Below, piece by piece: positions 51,118 through 62,879 of a stretch of 64,000 bases of DNA (positions are counted from its first letter, which is position 1; each line of letters begins with the position of its first letter). This DNA comes from Istiophorus platypterus (Eukaryota; Chordata; Actinopteri; Istiophoriformes; Istiophoridae). A model generated the notes under the pieces. That model was not told the origin of the DNA. It saw nothing but the letters and a program-made list of their open reading frames with translations, and did no database searches. A program made the position numbers and the translations under genes. The stretch is from contig CM029122.1 in the NCBI GenBank assembly GCA_016859345.1, positions 5,401,501 to 5,465,500 on the forward strand. Direction: 5' to 3'.

Positions 51118-51210
51118 ATGGAAACCATGTCACCGCAGCAGGGGACCATGGGACAGAACAGGTCCGACTCCCTGACGGGAGAGAGCAAGGCGCCCGCCGA
51201 CAACAAAAAG
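51118..51210 (+). CDS. Candidate first coding exon, gene unidentified (alternative start?)
   Basis: An ATG at 51118 opens 31 codons ending at AAAAAG|GTAACA, a good splice donor, in phase 0. The N-terminus begins METMSPQQGTMGQNRSD and is hydrophilic, Ser/Gln/Lys-rich, with no signal peptide. Internal Met codons at residues 4 and 11 could also serve as starts. The frame stays open upstream to 50809, but that part is Pro-rich CpG-island translation and is less likely coding. It has the same strand and phase as the candidate exon at 24779-24895, so both could splice to the same downstream exon outside the window. I do not recognise the family. Confidence 0.5.
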
Positions 51211-52271
51211 GTAACAGCGGCGCTTTCCCTCTGGCGCGGACGGAGCGGCGGCTCCCGGACGCGGTTTAGCGTCCCGCTCTGTGCGCGTTTTTCCTTTTGC
51301 GCACGGAATCGCCCTGTGCGCCCAATAAAGAGAAAATCTGTGTATTTAAATTACAACGTCTTGAGATGTTAAAGTGGTGTTTTATCCCTGCAAGAACTGT
51401 CATGTTATAGCCTGTCTGTTTTCTGAAGGGAGTTGCAACTGAATAGAGTTGATTTCTGTATAAAATCTCAGTTAATTGCGTCGATGGCACCATGTCCTTC
51501 ATTTATTACTGAGCTACTTTGGTTCTTTTTTTCTTACTGGTCTTGGAGAGCTGCAGCTGTTTGCTTTGCTTCGAGTCAGGTCAGTTTTTCTAACCTGGAT
51601 GGTGATGAAGCTGTTCTGCTGAGAGCCTCAGCCTTTTAAATTAAAAAGCAAAAATGATTTAAATATCGTCTTTGGTTTCGATTCACTGGTTCGTTATCTT
51701 ATCATTCAGAACGTTTCATTTATTTGATTGTTTTTGTTTTTTAATTTTTTTGCTCGGTGAATAACTTTGGATTCGCGCACATTGCGCCAGTGGAAGAACA
51801 CAATTCTATGCGCGCAAAACAGCCTCTGCCTTGTGATATTTGGTAACAGTGTGAGCATATTCTGCCCCGGTCAAACAACTTTTTAAAACGAAGAAAACGC
51901 ATTAAGTGCCCCATTCCACCGCTGGTTCTTGATGGTCTCCTGTGTGTTTGCGTTGGCCTGGATGAAGCAGCGTCTGGCTGAGCTGCGGAGTCCAAGAGAA
52001 GCCAAATACCAGACCAGGGTCATGTGCTGATAGCGATGATTTGTCAATCAGGGCAGACAGGGCTCACTGTGCAAAAGACAGAGGAATGATCCGTCGGTCT
52101 AAATTTATTCTACTCCTCCTCCTCCTCATCCTCATCCTCATCATCATCATCGTTAAACACCTCTTTTTTTTTTTACTTCTGCAAACAGAATCCACCACAG
52201 CTGCAGTTGTGTCTTGTTTTTTTTCCACCACTTTTTGGTCGTTGACTCTTGATGGGCGCCGTCAGATCGGA
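51211..52271. other. Non-coding stretch after candidate exon
   Basis: It begins with the GTAACA donor and falls in CpG density after about 51330. It holds a (CTC)n/(CAT)n tract at 52113-52151 and a T-rich tract at 52164-52174. No exon is recognised. Confidence 0.6.
52113..52151. repeat. Compound (CTC)n/(ATC)n trinucleotide repeat
   Basis: CTC units grade into ATCCTC and then ATC units, all on a 3-bp period, just before the duplicated unit. Confidence 0.9.
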
Positions 52272-53351
52272 GCGCCCCCCCCCACCACCACCACCAAGCA
52301 GCTGATCGGTGAACTCGTAGTAAACAGCGCCCCCTTCCAGGAAAAAAGTTGCAGCTGAATTTTTTTTTTCCCCAACAGCAGCATCTCGGCAGGATGTGAT
52401 GAGAGACGGTGGGAAGACATCAGCCAAGATGCTGCAGAAGAGTGCTGACAAAATATTCAAAAACAAAAACAACAACAACAACAAAAGAAAAACAAAACAC
52501 ATTTGGAGCTCGCGACTCGAACCACAGCCGACGGAAAACAACGCGACTGACGCGCTCGCGTGGTCTCAACCCGTTTCTGCGCCTCCCGGACCGTGACCGC
52601 TCTCCGTTGTCTCGCCCTCGTCTGCGCACCGGAGGCCGAGCAGAGTTTGCGTCTCCGGCCTTCGACGACACAACAACCGCACCGACCGACGGCGGAACCA
52701 TTCGTCGTGCGAACGTGGGCGCGGAAGCCGCAAAAAGCCGCGGTTTGCAGATGCTTTGACAGCCGGTGGCCCCGAGCGCCGTCACGGTGCAATCACCGGT
52801 TCCCCCGGGTGTCTACCGGTAGCCCGTGTTTTCACGTCAGAGTCAGAGCTTCTTCTCCCCTCCACCCCCACCCCTCGCGCGTTGTCCTTGGGACACGCTC
52901 GTGTCGAGATGTCTAAGCGTCCGCGTGGAGCCGCGCGTCTCGCGCACGGCGCGCGTGCATTCGGTGAGTCTGTGTTTACGCTGCAGCGGCAGCTGAAACG
53001 ATAACACTGGTGCGTGAGTGCGTTTCCTAATAAGTGGCTACGGTCCAGGCTTCCTCTTTGGTCCCTGCAGACAGTCAGCTGAATCTGAGACACCAGGCTT
53101 TGTTGGGGGGGGCAGTTTGGTTTTTTCCGTACAAGAAGCTTCATTGTTTCATGACCTCTCACGGAGTGTTTGCGTATCGACGCCGTCAATCACCAAACAC
53201 CTGCAGGCGGAAACGAACAGGTCCCTTCAGGGAAAGTCACTGCCCGATTCCACAGACATTTTGTGCTTTAAAGGAGAACTGTGCGACGAGCAGAAGCCCA
53301 TTGCTTGCTGGGTTATATCTGGGATATATCTGGGATATATCTGGGATATAT
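52272..53351 (+). repeat. Tandem segmental duplication, copy 1 (~1.08 kb)
   Basis: This segment recurs directly downstream as 53358-54453. Offset is 1083 bp near the left end and 1090 bp near the right, the difference being small indels in a poly-T and a C-rich tract. I count about six substitutions by eye over roughly 1.08 kb. The unit starts at a GCGCCCCCC(ACC)n tract and ends in 11-bp GGGATATATCT repeats. Its middle (about 52500-52970) is a CpG island. Within it a poly-pyrimidine tract plus AACAG (52359-52378) resembles a splice acceptor. Confidence 0.95.
52909..52963 (+). CDS. Possible mini first exon in duplicated unit, copy 1
   Basis: An ATG (GAGATGT, G at -3) opens 18 codons reading MSKRPRGAARLAHGARAF plus one base, ending at TCG|GTGAGT, a near-perfect donor (phase 1). 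It follows about 400 bp of CpG-rich sequence. The peptide is strongly basic and is unknown to me. The phase differs from the two other candidate exons, so it would not join the same downstream exon in frame. It could instead be non-coding exon sequence or chance. Confidence 0.25.
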
Positions 53352-53353
53352 CT
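53310..53353. repeat. 11-bp GGGATATATCT tandem repeat, four units
   Basis: One GGGTTATATCT variant followed by three identical GGGATATATCT units at the junction between duplicated copies. The matching array in copy 2 has five units. Confidence 0.93.
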
Positions 53354-53998
53354 TCAGGCGCCCCCCACCACCACCACCAAGCAGCTGATCGGTGAACTCG
53401 TAGTAAACAGCGCCCCCTTCCAGGAAAAAAGTTGCAGCTGAATTTTTTTTTTTCCCCAACAGCAGCATCTCGGCAGGATGTGATGGGAGACGGTGGGAAG
53501 ACATCAGCCAAGATGCTGCAGAAGAGTGCTGACAAAATATTCAAAAACAAAAACAACAACAACAACAAAAGAAAAAGAAAACACATTTGGAGCTCGCGAC
53601 TCGAACCACAGCCGACGGAAAACAACGCGACTGACGCGCTCGCGTGGTCTCAACCCGTTTCTGCGCCTCCCGGACCGTGACCGCTCTCCGTTGTCTCGCC
53701 CTCGTCTGCGCACCGGAGGCCGAGCAGAGTTTGCGTCTCCGGCCTTCGACGACACAACAACCGCACCGACCGACGGCGGAACCGTTCGTCGTGCGAACGT
53801 GGGCGCGGAAGCCGCAAAAAGCCGCGGTTTGCAGATGCTTTGACAGCCGGTGGCCCCGAGCGCCGTCACGGTGCAATCACCGGTTCCCCCGGGTGTCTAC
53901 CGGTAGCCCGTGTTTTCACGTCAGAGTCAGAGCTTCTTCTCCCCTCCACCCCCCACCCCTCACCCCTCGCGCGTTGTCCTTGGGACGCTCGTGTCGAG

Positions 53999-54053
53999 AT
54001 GTCTAAGCGTCCGCGTGGAGCCGCGCGTCTCGCGAACGGCGCGCGTGCATTCG
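53999..54053 (+). CDS. Possible mini first exon in duplicated unit, copy 2
   Basis: The counterpart of 52909-52963, with one residue change (His13 to Asn) and the same TCG|GTGAGT donor. Retention of the ATG, frame and donor is expected from the recency of duplication alone and is not evidence of function. Confidence 0.22.
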
Positions 54054-54399
54054 GTGAGTCTGTGTTTACGCTGCAGCGGCAGCTGAAACGATAACACTGG
54101 TGCGTGAGTGCGTTTCCTAATAAGTGGCTACGGTCCAGGCTTCCTCTTTGGTCCCTGCAGACAGTCAGCTGAATCTGAGACACCAGGCTTTGTTGGGGGG
54201 GGCAGTTTGGTTTTTTCCGTACAAGAAGCTTCATTGTTTCATGACCTCTCACGGAGTGTTTGCGTATCGACGCCGTCAATCACCAAACACCTGCAGGCGG
54301 AAACGAACAGGTCCCTTCAGGGAAAGTCACTGCCCGATTCCACAGACATTTTGTGCTTTAAAGGAGAACTGTGCGACGAGCAGAAGCCCATTACTTGCT

Positions 54400-54453
54400 G
54401 GGTTATATCTGGGTTATATCTGGGATATATCTGGGATATATCTGGGATATATC
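54400..54453. repeat. 11-bp GGGATATATCT tandem repeat, five units
   Basis: Two GGGTTATATCT units followed by three GGGATATATCT-type units, the last partial, ending the second duplicated copy. Confidence 0.93.
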
Positions 54454-55054
54454 AGGGAAAGTGCTGACTCTGCCGGCCCGTCTTTCTCGCATGAAACGGA
54501 CACTAACCCCATCCAACCCCCGGGCTCCACCGTTGCGCCGCCCCCCCCTTTCCCGACTGTAAAACCACTTAAATTGACCCGAAACGTAATGAAATGGTTT
54601 GTCGGGGCAGTTTTGCAGCTATGTGACAAGTCTAAAAAAAGGAAAAAAGATCTTAGCGATGCTACAACAAAGCAAATGAAATGTGCGCGTTTCATCTGCG
54701 TGTGTGGCCTTTTTTTTTTAGCCACAGCAGCGGTTCATTTCAGGCGAGGTTTCCTCACTATGACGTCTGTCTTTAAAACACACACACACACACAGTCTCC
54801 CTGCAGAAATGAAAAGTAGACGCGACTTTCTCTCGCTCCGCGCTCGGTCTGGTGTCCCATGATGCACTCGGTGCTACGTTTTGTGCCGTGGCGTGGCAGC
54901 CCTGGCCCCGGGTCCGGTTCCTCCCTCGGCGGCTCTAATGGGGCAGGAATGTCGGGGCCCTGCGAAATGAGTTTACGGAGCAAAGTCTTATTTAATTTCT
55001 CTCTCTGCTTTTGATTTTTTTTTTCAAACCGTTTCCACATTGAATGAAAGAAGT

Positions 55055-55078
55055 TTGTGTGTGTGTGTGTGTGTGTGT
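55055..55078. repeat. (TG)n microsatellite
   Basis: About 12 TG units. Confidence 0.92.
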
Positions 55079-56152
55079 TTTGGAGGAGGGGGCTGCATGT
55101 TTATGGATCACATGGTTTGGGTGCGTTGTAAATAGATTAGATGTAATTGAAATAGCTGCGGCGGCCAGGGGATGCCTGCCATACTTCAGCGAGGGAGCTG
55201 GCAGTTTATAGTGAATGTACATTATAAAAAAAGTTCCTATCATAAAGATTGTGCAACAGCTCGTCCACATATTTCTCCATTTCAACCTTCCCTTCTGTCG
55301 CTCATTCCCCTGCCTGCCTCCCATCTTTTCACCATTTAGCTCACTTCCTCTTGTCCCTCTTTTAACTGCTGTCACTTCTCCTTTTCTGTTGCCTCCCCAC
55401 TCAAACACACATAAACAGACACACACACACAAACAGACACTGGATTTTTTTCTGTTTCACTGTCTGCCTGCATTTCCTGCAAGTCTCAAGCAGTCGCTGA
55501 CCTCACACTTTGGAACCCATTTGGTCTCCCTCTCAGCAACCACCATCGCAGGTTATTTATCATGGGACACCAAATGGCGCGAGCCGTCACCCTTGTACTG
55601 ACCCCATCTCCTCTCCCTCTCTCCCCGGCCGTCTAGAAGATGAAGACCTTGGCCCAAAGGCGGTCGCACACACACATCCAGTGTCGCCGTGGTGCTGACA
55701 TCATCGCTGGCCCGTGGTCCTTACACGGGGCCATTCTTTCCCCTCGGATGGTGGTAGCGGCAGTGGAAACTTCACAGAAAGAAGAGCGTAAACCCGCTTT
55801 GCAAGTTACATGCTTAAATGCTACGAGCCACATGCTTTTCCCAGCGATCCGTAGTCGAGTTTGCTCAAAAGCTCGACTTGAGCTATGTCTCCCTGTTTCT
55901 GTTTCTGTTTTGTTTACATTCTGTAAAGGGTTTTGTCAGGGTTTAAGGTACTTTTCATGTTTTCCGATGCACTTTCTCAGCCATTCAGTGCTAGAATAAC
56001 TTGCCCCGAGTTTTAAGGAGGTGATAACATGGAGATTAGAGGCAGAAGAAGTGAAACTCGGAGGCTGTAGGTTAAAACCATCAGGCCGAGGAGGAACTCT
56101 GGATGGGGAAAGTGAGCAGTAGTGGGAGGCTGTGCTTCCTATGGGCGAGCTG

Positions 56153-56157
<5 letters not shown>

Positions 56158-56185
<28 letters not shown>
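56158..56185. repeat. Poly-A tract, 28 A
   Basis: An uninterrupted run of 28 A followed by TTTC. No retroposed body with a duplicated flank was recognised on its left. Confidence 0.9.
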
Positions 56186-56190
<5 letters not shown>

Positions 56191-57040
56191 AACTGACTTT
56201 TCCAGATGAGGTAATTAGATTCAGATTATTCTCCCACATTGCTTAAATTCCTCTCAAACATCCGACCTGAGACGCTGGCCTTTCCTTACTCATTCACGGC
56301 TCGGAGGGGGTTTTAAACGCTCGCCTCACCCAGAGCTATCGGGATTTTTCATCACCCTTACCCGTTATCGCACAGATCTCTTCCTCTTCCTCTAAAGGGG
56401 TGGAAATAAGCAATTACAAACCCACTGGGGGAGATTTTATTTACTATAAACTTTGTTTCTCTCGTATGCTGTGTTGGACTGTTTGCCCGTGCCAGCTTTT
56501 TGGGAATTTCAGAGGGAAAAACAAAAACAATTGCTGGCAATTCAAGAATTTTTCCATCCAAAAAAAATCAGCTCGTCAAAGAGAAATAAACAGCTTGAAG
56601 TTAGATCAAGAATTGTGAAAAGGAAATGCATCAGGATCCCTTAAGGAATGTTGTGGAGCTCCTTGGCCACAAAAACCTCTAAGTTCTCCTCAGAGCCCTT
56701 TTTAGGTTTTTAAAATCTAGGTCTTTATGCCGTCAAATCGTCTCCGGCGAGGAAGTGCCTGTGGATGGGAGTTGATGTGGTGCGACTGCCTGACGTGTTT
56801 ATGATGGCGCGTGCACGCTGGTGGCAGTTTTGAGTGATTGCGGAGGGAGATCGGTCCGGCCTGCCGCACGCTGGACTGTGAAACTGAACCATTCAGACCA
56901 GTGCTGAGGGAAACTCTCCACACTGTTAAATGGGTCAGTGATCTTGTGGCAGTGTGTGTGTGTGTGTGCGCGCACGCATTTGTGTGTGTATGTGTGTGTG
57001 GAGGAGAAAGTTAGAAGGACAACTCACATATTCTCTTTGC

Positions 57041-57042
<2 letters not shown>

Positions 57043-57079
<37 letters not shown>
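57043..57079. repeat. (GA)n microsatellite
   Basis: About 18 uninterrupted GA units, 45-90 bp after a TG-rich tract (56951-57000). Confidence 0.94.
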
Positions 57080-57083
<4 letters not shown>

Positions 57084-58881
57084 CGGGCTATTGAGCGAAA
57101 GACAAATAGAGGCTGACTGACAGAGTTGCTTAGCCCTTCCAAGTCTGACCAGTGTGTTTGTGTGTGAGTGTGTGTGCGCGTGTGCGCATGCGTGCATGCA
57201 TGTCTCACGAGTCTCAGGAGGTATGGAGCCAGGGCTTGACACTCTCAGCTCTCACCCTTAACCTCTGACCCCTCATCAGGAGGTGTATGGGCCAGTGGGG
57301 GTCATCTGGGGTCAACACCTCTCATGTCAGTGAGCGTGTGAGGTGTTCATTAATGTCCGGATGTGGCTATGTGTGTGTGTGTGTGTTTGTGTGTGAAGGG
57401 GGGTGTTACAAGGGGAGATATGTGTAATCATAGTGGTCAGGTGACTCACAGTAGGCAGAGGTGAAGGATCATGGCAGTGATTATTGTGCATTTCTCTCAA
57501 CAGGTCGTTTACATCCTTATTTTTAGGGAGATCGTTGTAGGTACTGATCTTTCTTTGTTTTTCTGTTTTGGTTATGGATTCTTACTTGTTTTCTACTTGT
57601 TTTGTAAAAGCTTTTCAGATCGTCGCCATGTTTTTGCAACTGTTTTCTAAAAACTAAAAGCCCCTTAGGTGTTTTTAATCCGGTTTTAATGGATACATCA
57701 GTTCTGCCAACAATACTTGGAAGTGGCTTACTCATTTCTGCATCACCACTGTGCCCTGTATCCAAATAAATCACACTGGCTCAGGTGCTATTACAAAGGA
57801 AGGAAGGTAACTGTGCCTTTTTTGTCACTCTTAGTGTAACTTAGAGTTTTTTTTTGTTTTTTTGTTTTTTTCTTGAGGCAGTGTTGTTCTGTCAGATCAC
57901 AGAGTCACTTGTGGTTCAGAGACAATCAGGAAGACTTTCCATTCCAGTTTGCACCGAGTGTCTTCAGGGCAACTTCATGATAATGATCTCTCTTGACTTG
58001 CGGAGCAACTGGTTTGCCGGGTGCATCCACGCTGAAAATAGCCACAGCCACGCTTGTTCTTTGACCTCAGTCATTTGAGTACTGTGCTACTCACAGTAGT
58101 GAGGATTTCTGTTTTTTATTATTATTATTTCCAATCTGAGACAGAAATTCATTTATCATCAAAATCAAATTTTTGATGCTGAAAGTTTTTTTTATGAGGA
58201 TTCAATGTGCAAGAATTGTTGAGTATTATTTTGCAAGAGCAGAAGTCAACGTAAGAAGATATATTTGAAAAATGATTTACATTGAAGTTGAGCTATAAGT
58301 GCCATCCATATAACACATATTAGAATATACACATATTACAGTATTACATTTTTCTGATTTACAAATGCGGTAACACCAGTAACATAAGTGATACACACAC
58401 CTAGCCCCTGTGTTATAATGCTACCGAGCAGCCGCTTTCAGAGACATACTTCCAAAACTGTAATAGTTTCCATTGTTTTTCGCAGTCCGTCTTTCCCCTT
58501 TTTCACTCCGTCCACTTCAAACCTGTGAGGTCAATGAACAGCGTCGACTCTTTGTGCCGCAGCCGTAAATGTTTGTTTAGTTACTCACCACGTTACAGCC
58601 CCATGGACGATCCAGGGTCTCAGGGCGTAGAATTACAATCAAAGGACAAAGGATTTTTATTTAGTGAGGGTTTTTTTTTTTTTTTTATATCCTTGTATCC
58701 TTTCTCATTTGCCCTTCATTTAGCTCTCAGCCATCGCCATGCAAATTAAATTTATTTTAATGTTATACTATTTGGAAGCATCAGCTGGATGTGTGAAAAA
58801 TCCCTGTTTTTCTTTTTACTTTTCAAGGTAGAGTTTTCTATATTTCGCAACGTTTATCCGAGTTGACTCTTTCTTTTGTAG

Positions 58882-58954
58882 TCTCTCTCTCTCCCTCCCT
58901 CTCTCTCTCTCTGTCTCTCCCTCTCCCTCTCTCTCTCTCTTTCTCTCCCTCTCC

Positions 58955-58988
<34 letters not shown>
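58882..58988. repeat. Long CT-rich microsatellite
   Basis: About 107 bp of almost pure pyrimidine, (CT)n with CCCT, GTCT and TTCT interruptions. An extended homopyrimidine-homopurine tract able to form intramolecular triplex. Confidence 0.94.
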
Positions 58989-59062
58989 GCTGCCTTTCCC
59001 ATCAGGCCTGAACGGCACTGAAAGGCTCTTGAGCCATTCGACTCAGCCCCTTACATCACTTC

Positions 59063-59104
59063 CACACACACACACATACACACACGCAAACACACACACA
59101 CACG
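59063..59104. repeat. (CA)n microsatellite, interrupted
   Basis: CA units with TACA, CGCA and AA interruptions. Confidence 0.9.
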
Positions 59105-59365
59105 CAGGCACATATGCATTCGCACTCACGCTGTTGCACCTCATCCAAAGCATAACCTCATATCCCAGCCTCCAGTCTTACAGTGCAGGGTATTATGGGT
59201 ATTATGAGTTCAAAGTGGACAATAGGTCCCCTCCCCTAATGGATAATGAAATCTATACTGGAGGGAGGAAGGTGACTGTACCATTAAGCGTAAAAACATA
59301 TGATTGGCTGGCTCCCTTGACCTCACTCGCTTACCTCACCCTCAGCCACGGTATCACCGAAGAGT

Positions 59366-59368
59366 CAC

Positions 59369-59410
<42 letters not shown>
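59366..59410. repeat. (CA)n microsatellite
   Basis: About 20 CA units with one CG and one AA interruption. Confidence 0.93.
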
Positions 59411-59411
<1 letters not shown>

Positions 59412-59737
59412 AAAATCCAAAAAAACACCCGACAGAAAACACACACATATGACAGACATACAAAGCACACATAACGTGTACGTTTAATTCGATTGATGTA
59501 CAAGCACTCTCGGCCCGTTTTTTTATTGCAACCTAGTAGACAGACACATGCTTGAATTGATATATTTGTCGGGATATTACTGTATTTACTTAACCCCATT
59601 TCTAATTTTAGCTTGGGCTCTGTTAACGAGTCCTAATTGGCAGTAAGCTATTGGAAAAAGAGAGTTCGGGTGATTTCTGCTTCATTCTTTCTGGTTGATA
59701 GAGGACAGTTGGCCCTTGAAATGACAAATACACGAAC

Positions 59738-59779
59738 ACATGCTCACACACACACCCGCACACACACACACACACACAT
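59738..59779. repeat. (CA)n microsatellite, interrupted
   Basis: CA units with a CCGCA interruption. Confidence 0.92.
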
Positions 59780-59965
59780 CATGCAAAAGACATTTCCTGG
59801 TTTTAATAATGAGATCTGCTAAGGATATCACGGCTGATAGCCCCTGGCCACTTCTCTGTTACCGCCAGAAAAAAAATAGGGAAGTGTTTCAGTATTCTGA
59901 CCTCATCTGACATGTGTGTGTATGCCCCTGTAGGTGTGTGTATTTACTTTGGCTATACAAAGAGC

Positions 59966-59968
<3 letters not shown>

Positions 59969-60027
<59 letters not shown>
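59969..60027. repeat. (GT)n microsatellite, long
   Basis: About 29 uninterrupted GT units, continuing into GCACGCACAC. Likely highly polymorphic. Confidence 0.96.
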
Positions 60028-60028
<1 letters not shown>

Positions 60029-60485
60029 ACGCACACATGCGTGCGCCAAGGATGACATTAGAGTTTGCCTATGGAAATGATCTGGTGCAGCCAAAGTCTG
60101 TTCAGGGTGAAGTGAGTCAGGTGAACAAAAATGATGAAAAAGACAGAGAGCATTGGGTTAAATTTAAAAAAATCTTGTAGCCTGTTTGGTATAATTTGCC
60201 TTAGTTTTCCGCCACAAGAAATCACCTGTTAATCAAGGGCCTACCCACTAATCAGTATTTCAATAACAACAGTGGATCAAACGATGTGTGTAATGTGAAA
60301 GGTTTTGGTTTCAGTGAAGAACCAACAGAGAATTAGCACCAAATTCCGCAGTTCCCCTCAAGTCTACAGAGCCTTTAAGCCGTATTTAACTTCTTGTGTT
60401 GGTTTTCTGAGTCGCAGACCTCACTTTTATAAACCTCTTTACCACTAGCAGCAAGCACCCTTTCAATGAATGGGAATAATCCTGC

Positions 60486-60509
60486 TTTTTTTTTTTTTTT
60501 TTTTTTTTT
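60486..60509. repeat. Poly-T tract, 24 T
   Basis: An uninterrupted run of 24 T. Confidence 0.92.
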
Positions 60510-60913
60510 GCTGGCCTTATTGCAAAGAGTCATTTTTCTGTAAAAGGCTCAGTATAAAATTAGACCAGCTTCAAAAGATCAGAAAAATCTAGGCTCATGT
60601 CAAATAATCATCCATAAAATCGGGTTAATTTAGTTGAAGAATGGGCCTCGGTTCGTTCGTGTTTCTTTCCAAGAAAAAACCCCCATATAATTATAAAAGT
60701 ATTTAGTTCTAAGTATAGTGTAATTTAGAAATGTACCCCTGTGTAATGTCTTTATTATCATGTTTACTACGGTTTTGTAGCAGTGATGAACAAAAGCTGG
60801 AACTGTGGATACAGTAGATGATGCAGGCTGGTGTGTGTCTGTGCACAATGACGTCTTCTTTAATCTGCATCTTAACAGACCCTCTCTCTCTTTTTTTCTA
60901 TCTTTCATATAGT

Positions 60914-60915
<2 letters not shown>

Positions 60916-60958
<43 letters not shown>
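60916..60958. repeat. (CA)n microsatellite
   Basis: About 21 uninterrupted CA units. A second CA block follows at about 61085-61109. Confidence 0.95.
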
Positions 60959-60960
<2 letters not shown>

Positions 60961-62852
60961 AGATGTCAATTGCTGCTTTTCTTGACAGGCTTTGTCCAGC
61001 AGAAAGAGGTCAAACTACTGGTGATGAAATCCTCTTTATGCAGAAACACACGTACAAGTTCAGTACATGACACACAAACGGACTAACACACACACACACA
61101 CACACACACGCACCCACACCCTCTGACTCTCTTTTCCACAAATTCCTCTAGACACACACATATTCACGCACACACATCTTCAGTTAATCATCGCCACATC
61201 TGCGACTCTCCTCTTTTACTTCTTCTTCTAGGCTTGGACCAGTGCCATGACAACGTTAAACTCGTTGCTGGCCTTGCAGGCAGATTCGCGACCAGAGGCA
61301 AATCAGGAACAGAAAAACATATGATACAGAAAATATAGAGACGCACACGGGGTCATTTGCAGGGTTATTAATTAAGATGAACAGATGGAGAGAGTTATAT
61401 AAGTGTGTGTCATGTTCTCCCTGAGGGACTCCGTCTGCTCGGTCAGGGTCGACCTCTTTACAGCTGAGATGACGCGTATCCATTCATGGGAGTGAATTGG
61501 TGTGGATAAGAACCGTAAAATGGTGAAGTTATGGAAATGAGGGCGTTACAGTAGTTTTGATTAAAGCACAGTTTTATATTGTAACTGTTTGGAAGGACCG
61601 TGGAAGCGCGATCCGCCCTATGAATGCGAATTTCCATGACTGACTGACTGACCGAGTTACTAAGTAATAATGAAACACCATCGGTCCGCCGAATGCCACA
61701 TGCCTGGGTGTTGTAGCTTCCCTTTTGGCTGTTTCACTTCCAAAATGAAAAGGTGGGAACAGTTTTGTTTTGCATCAACAGGGAGGCAATTACAGGCAGC
61801 CTCTGTTGCTAGATTTTTCGACTCTTCGGATGCTTTTAGAGACTTTTCTTCACAAAGGCCCCTATTGCAGAATCTAGCAAAAAACCTTTTGCTACTTTCC
61901 GTAGAAGAGAGTCACCAGTGTTGACCCGCTAGCACAAGGTTGGGCTTTTCCCTCTGCAGGCATACCTCTTTATGCATCTCATTCAACTGACAATATAGCA
62001 GCTGACAGAGTCGTGACTTTCTTCTAACTTTTTCTCCAAAGATCATTTTACCGGTAAATAAAGCCAAAATCACAGCACAGCCTTTGTCTTTAACTTACGT
62101 CTGTGGTGATTTTGTCAGATTACATAGTGGTTATAAAGTCAGGATTTCAGCAGCAGATCAGCAGCTTGGTAATGACTTGGAAGTTGCTGCTGGTTAATGG
62201 GTCTCGTTTCAGTCCCTTTTTAATACTTGTTCTGTTGTCTGACAACAGAAACAGAAAAACATATAAATGAGAACAGCTTTTTGGGGAATTTGGCTGTAAT
62301 AAATAATTGTGTATGTGAGCACAGAGAGTGGGAGAGAAGTAAACAGATAAAGGGCTTTCTTAGTTTAGGGTCTAAGCATCGATGGCTCTCTTGGAGAAAT
62401 TTGTGAATTCGGGCAATATCCATAAAACTGACTTGTCCTCCTATGTGATTGACGCTGATAAGATATTTTAACCCTTTTGTACAAATCTTGCATGGTGCTG
62501 CTTGAATATTCAAGCTGGGACATTGGGACATTAGTATGCGGTGTTGGGTGCCCCCTTTGTGCGACAGCCCCTGGACTCTGTTCCGAAAAGTCAACAGTCC
62601 TCCCCACAGAGCCGTGCCTCAACAAAGGTGTCCATGTATGCCAGGCAGGCTGATGACTCAATTTATCAACATCACATGATGCACAATGGAGCCATTAGCT
62701 GCTCGTCCGTCAGATTCAAAGGACGGTTGGCTCAGCTGTCAGTCTTACATTCAGGAGGGATGGATGTGTGGTGAATACGGAAGATGTTGTCTTTTTTGGG
62801 GGGCAGCGAGATGTGAAAGGGGCTTAACAGGAAGGTTCGTCCATATGTATAA

Positions 62853-62879
62853 GTGTGTGTGTGTGTGTGTGTGTGTGTG
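62853..62879. repeat. (GT)n microsatellite
   Basis: About 13 GT units. Confidence 0.93.

Larger units (their letters stand above)
53358..54453 (+). repeat. Tandem segmental duplication, copy 2 (~1.09 kb)
   Basis: Near-identical to 52272-53351. Visible differences include GATGGGAGAC for GATGAGAGAC, CCGTTCGTC for CCATTCGTC, CGAACGGC for CGCACGGC, an extra CACCCCT-type unit, loss of an AC, and one more 11-bp repeat unit. Right after the last unit the sequence becomes unique (AGGGAAAGTGC). The identity suggests a young duplication or gene-conversion upkeep. An assembly artefact joining two haplotypes is a serious alternative. Confidence 0.95.

Noticed and set aside
54124..54819. 231-codon open frame on the + strand
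   Set aside because: It covers the right part of duplicated copy 2, reads the 11-bp repeat as GYIWDIS-type units, and ends in a CA repeat. The copy 1 equivalent stops after 135 codons. No family motif.
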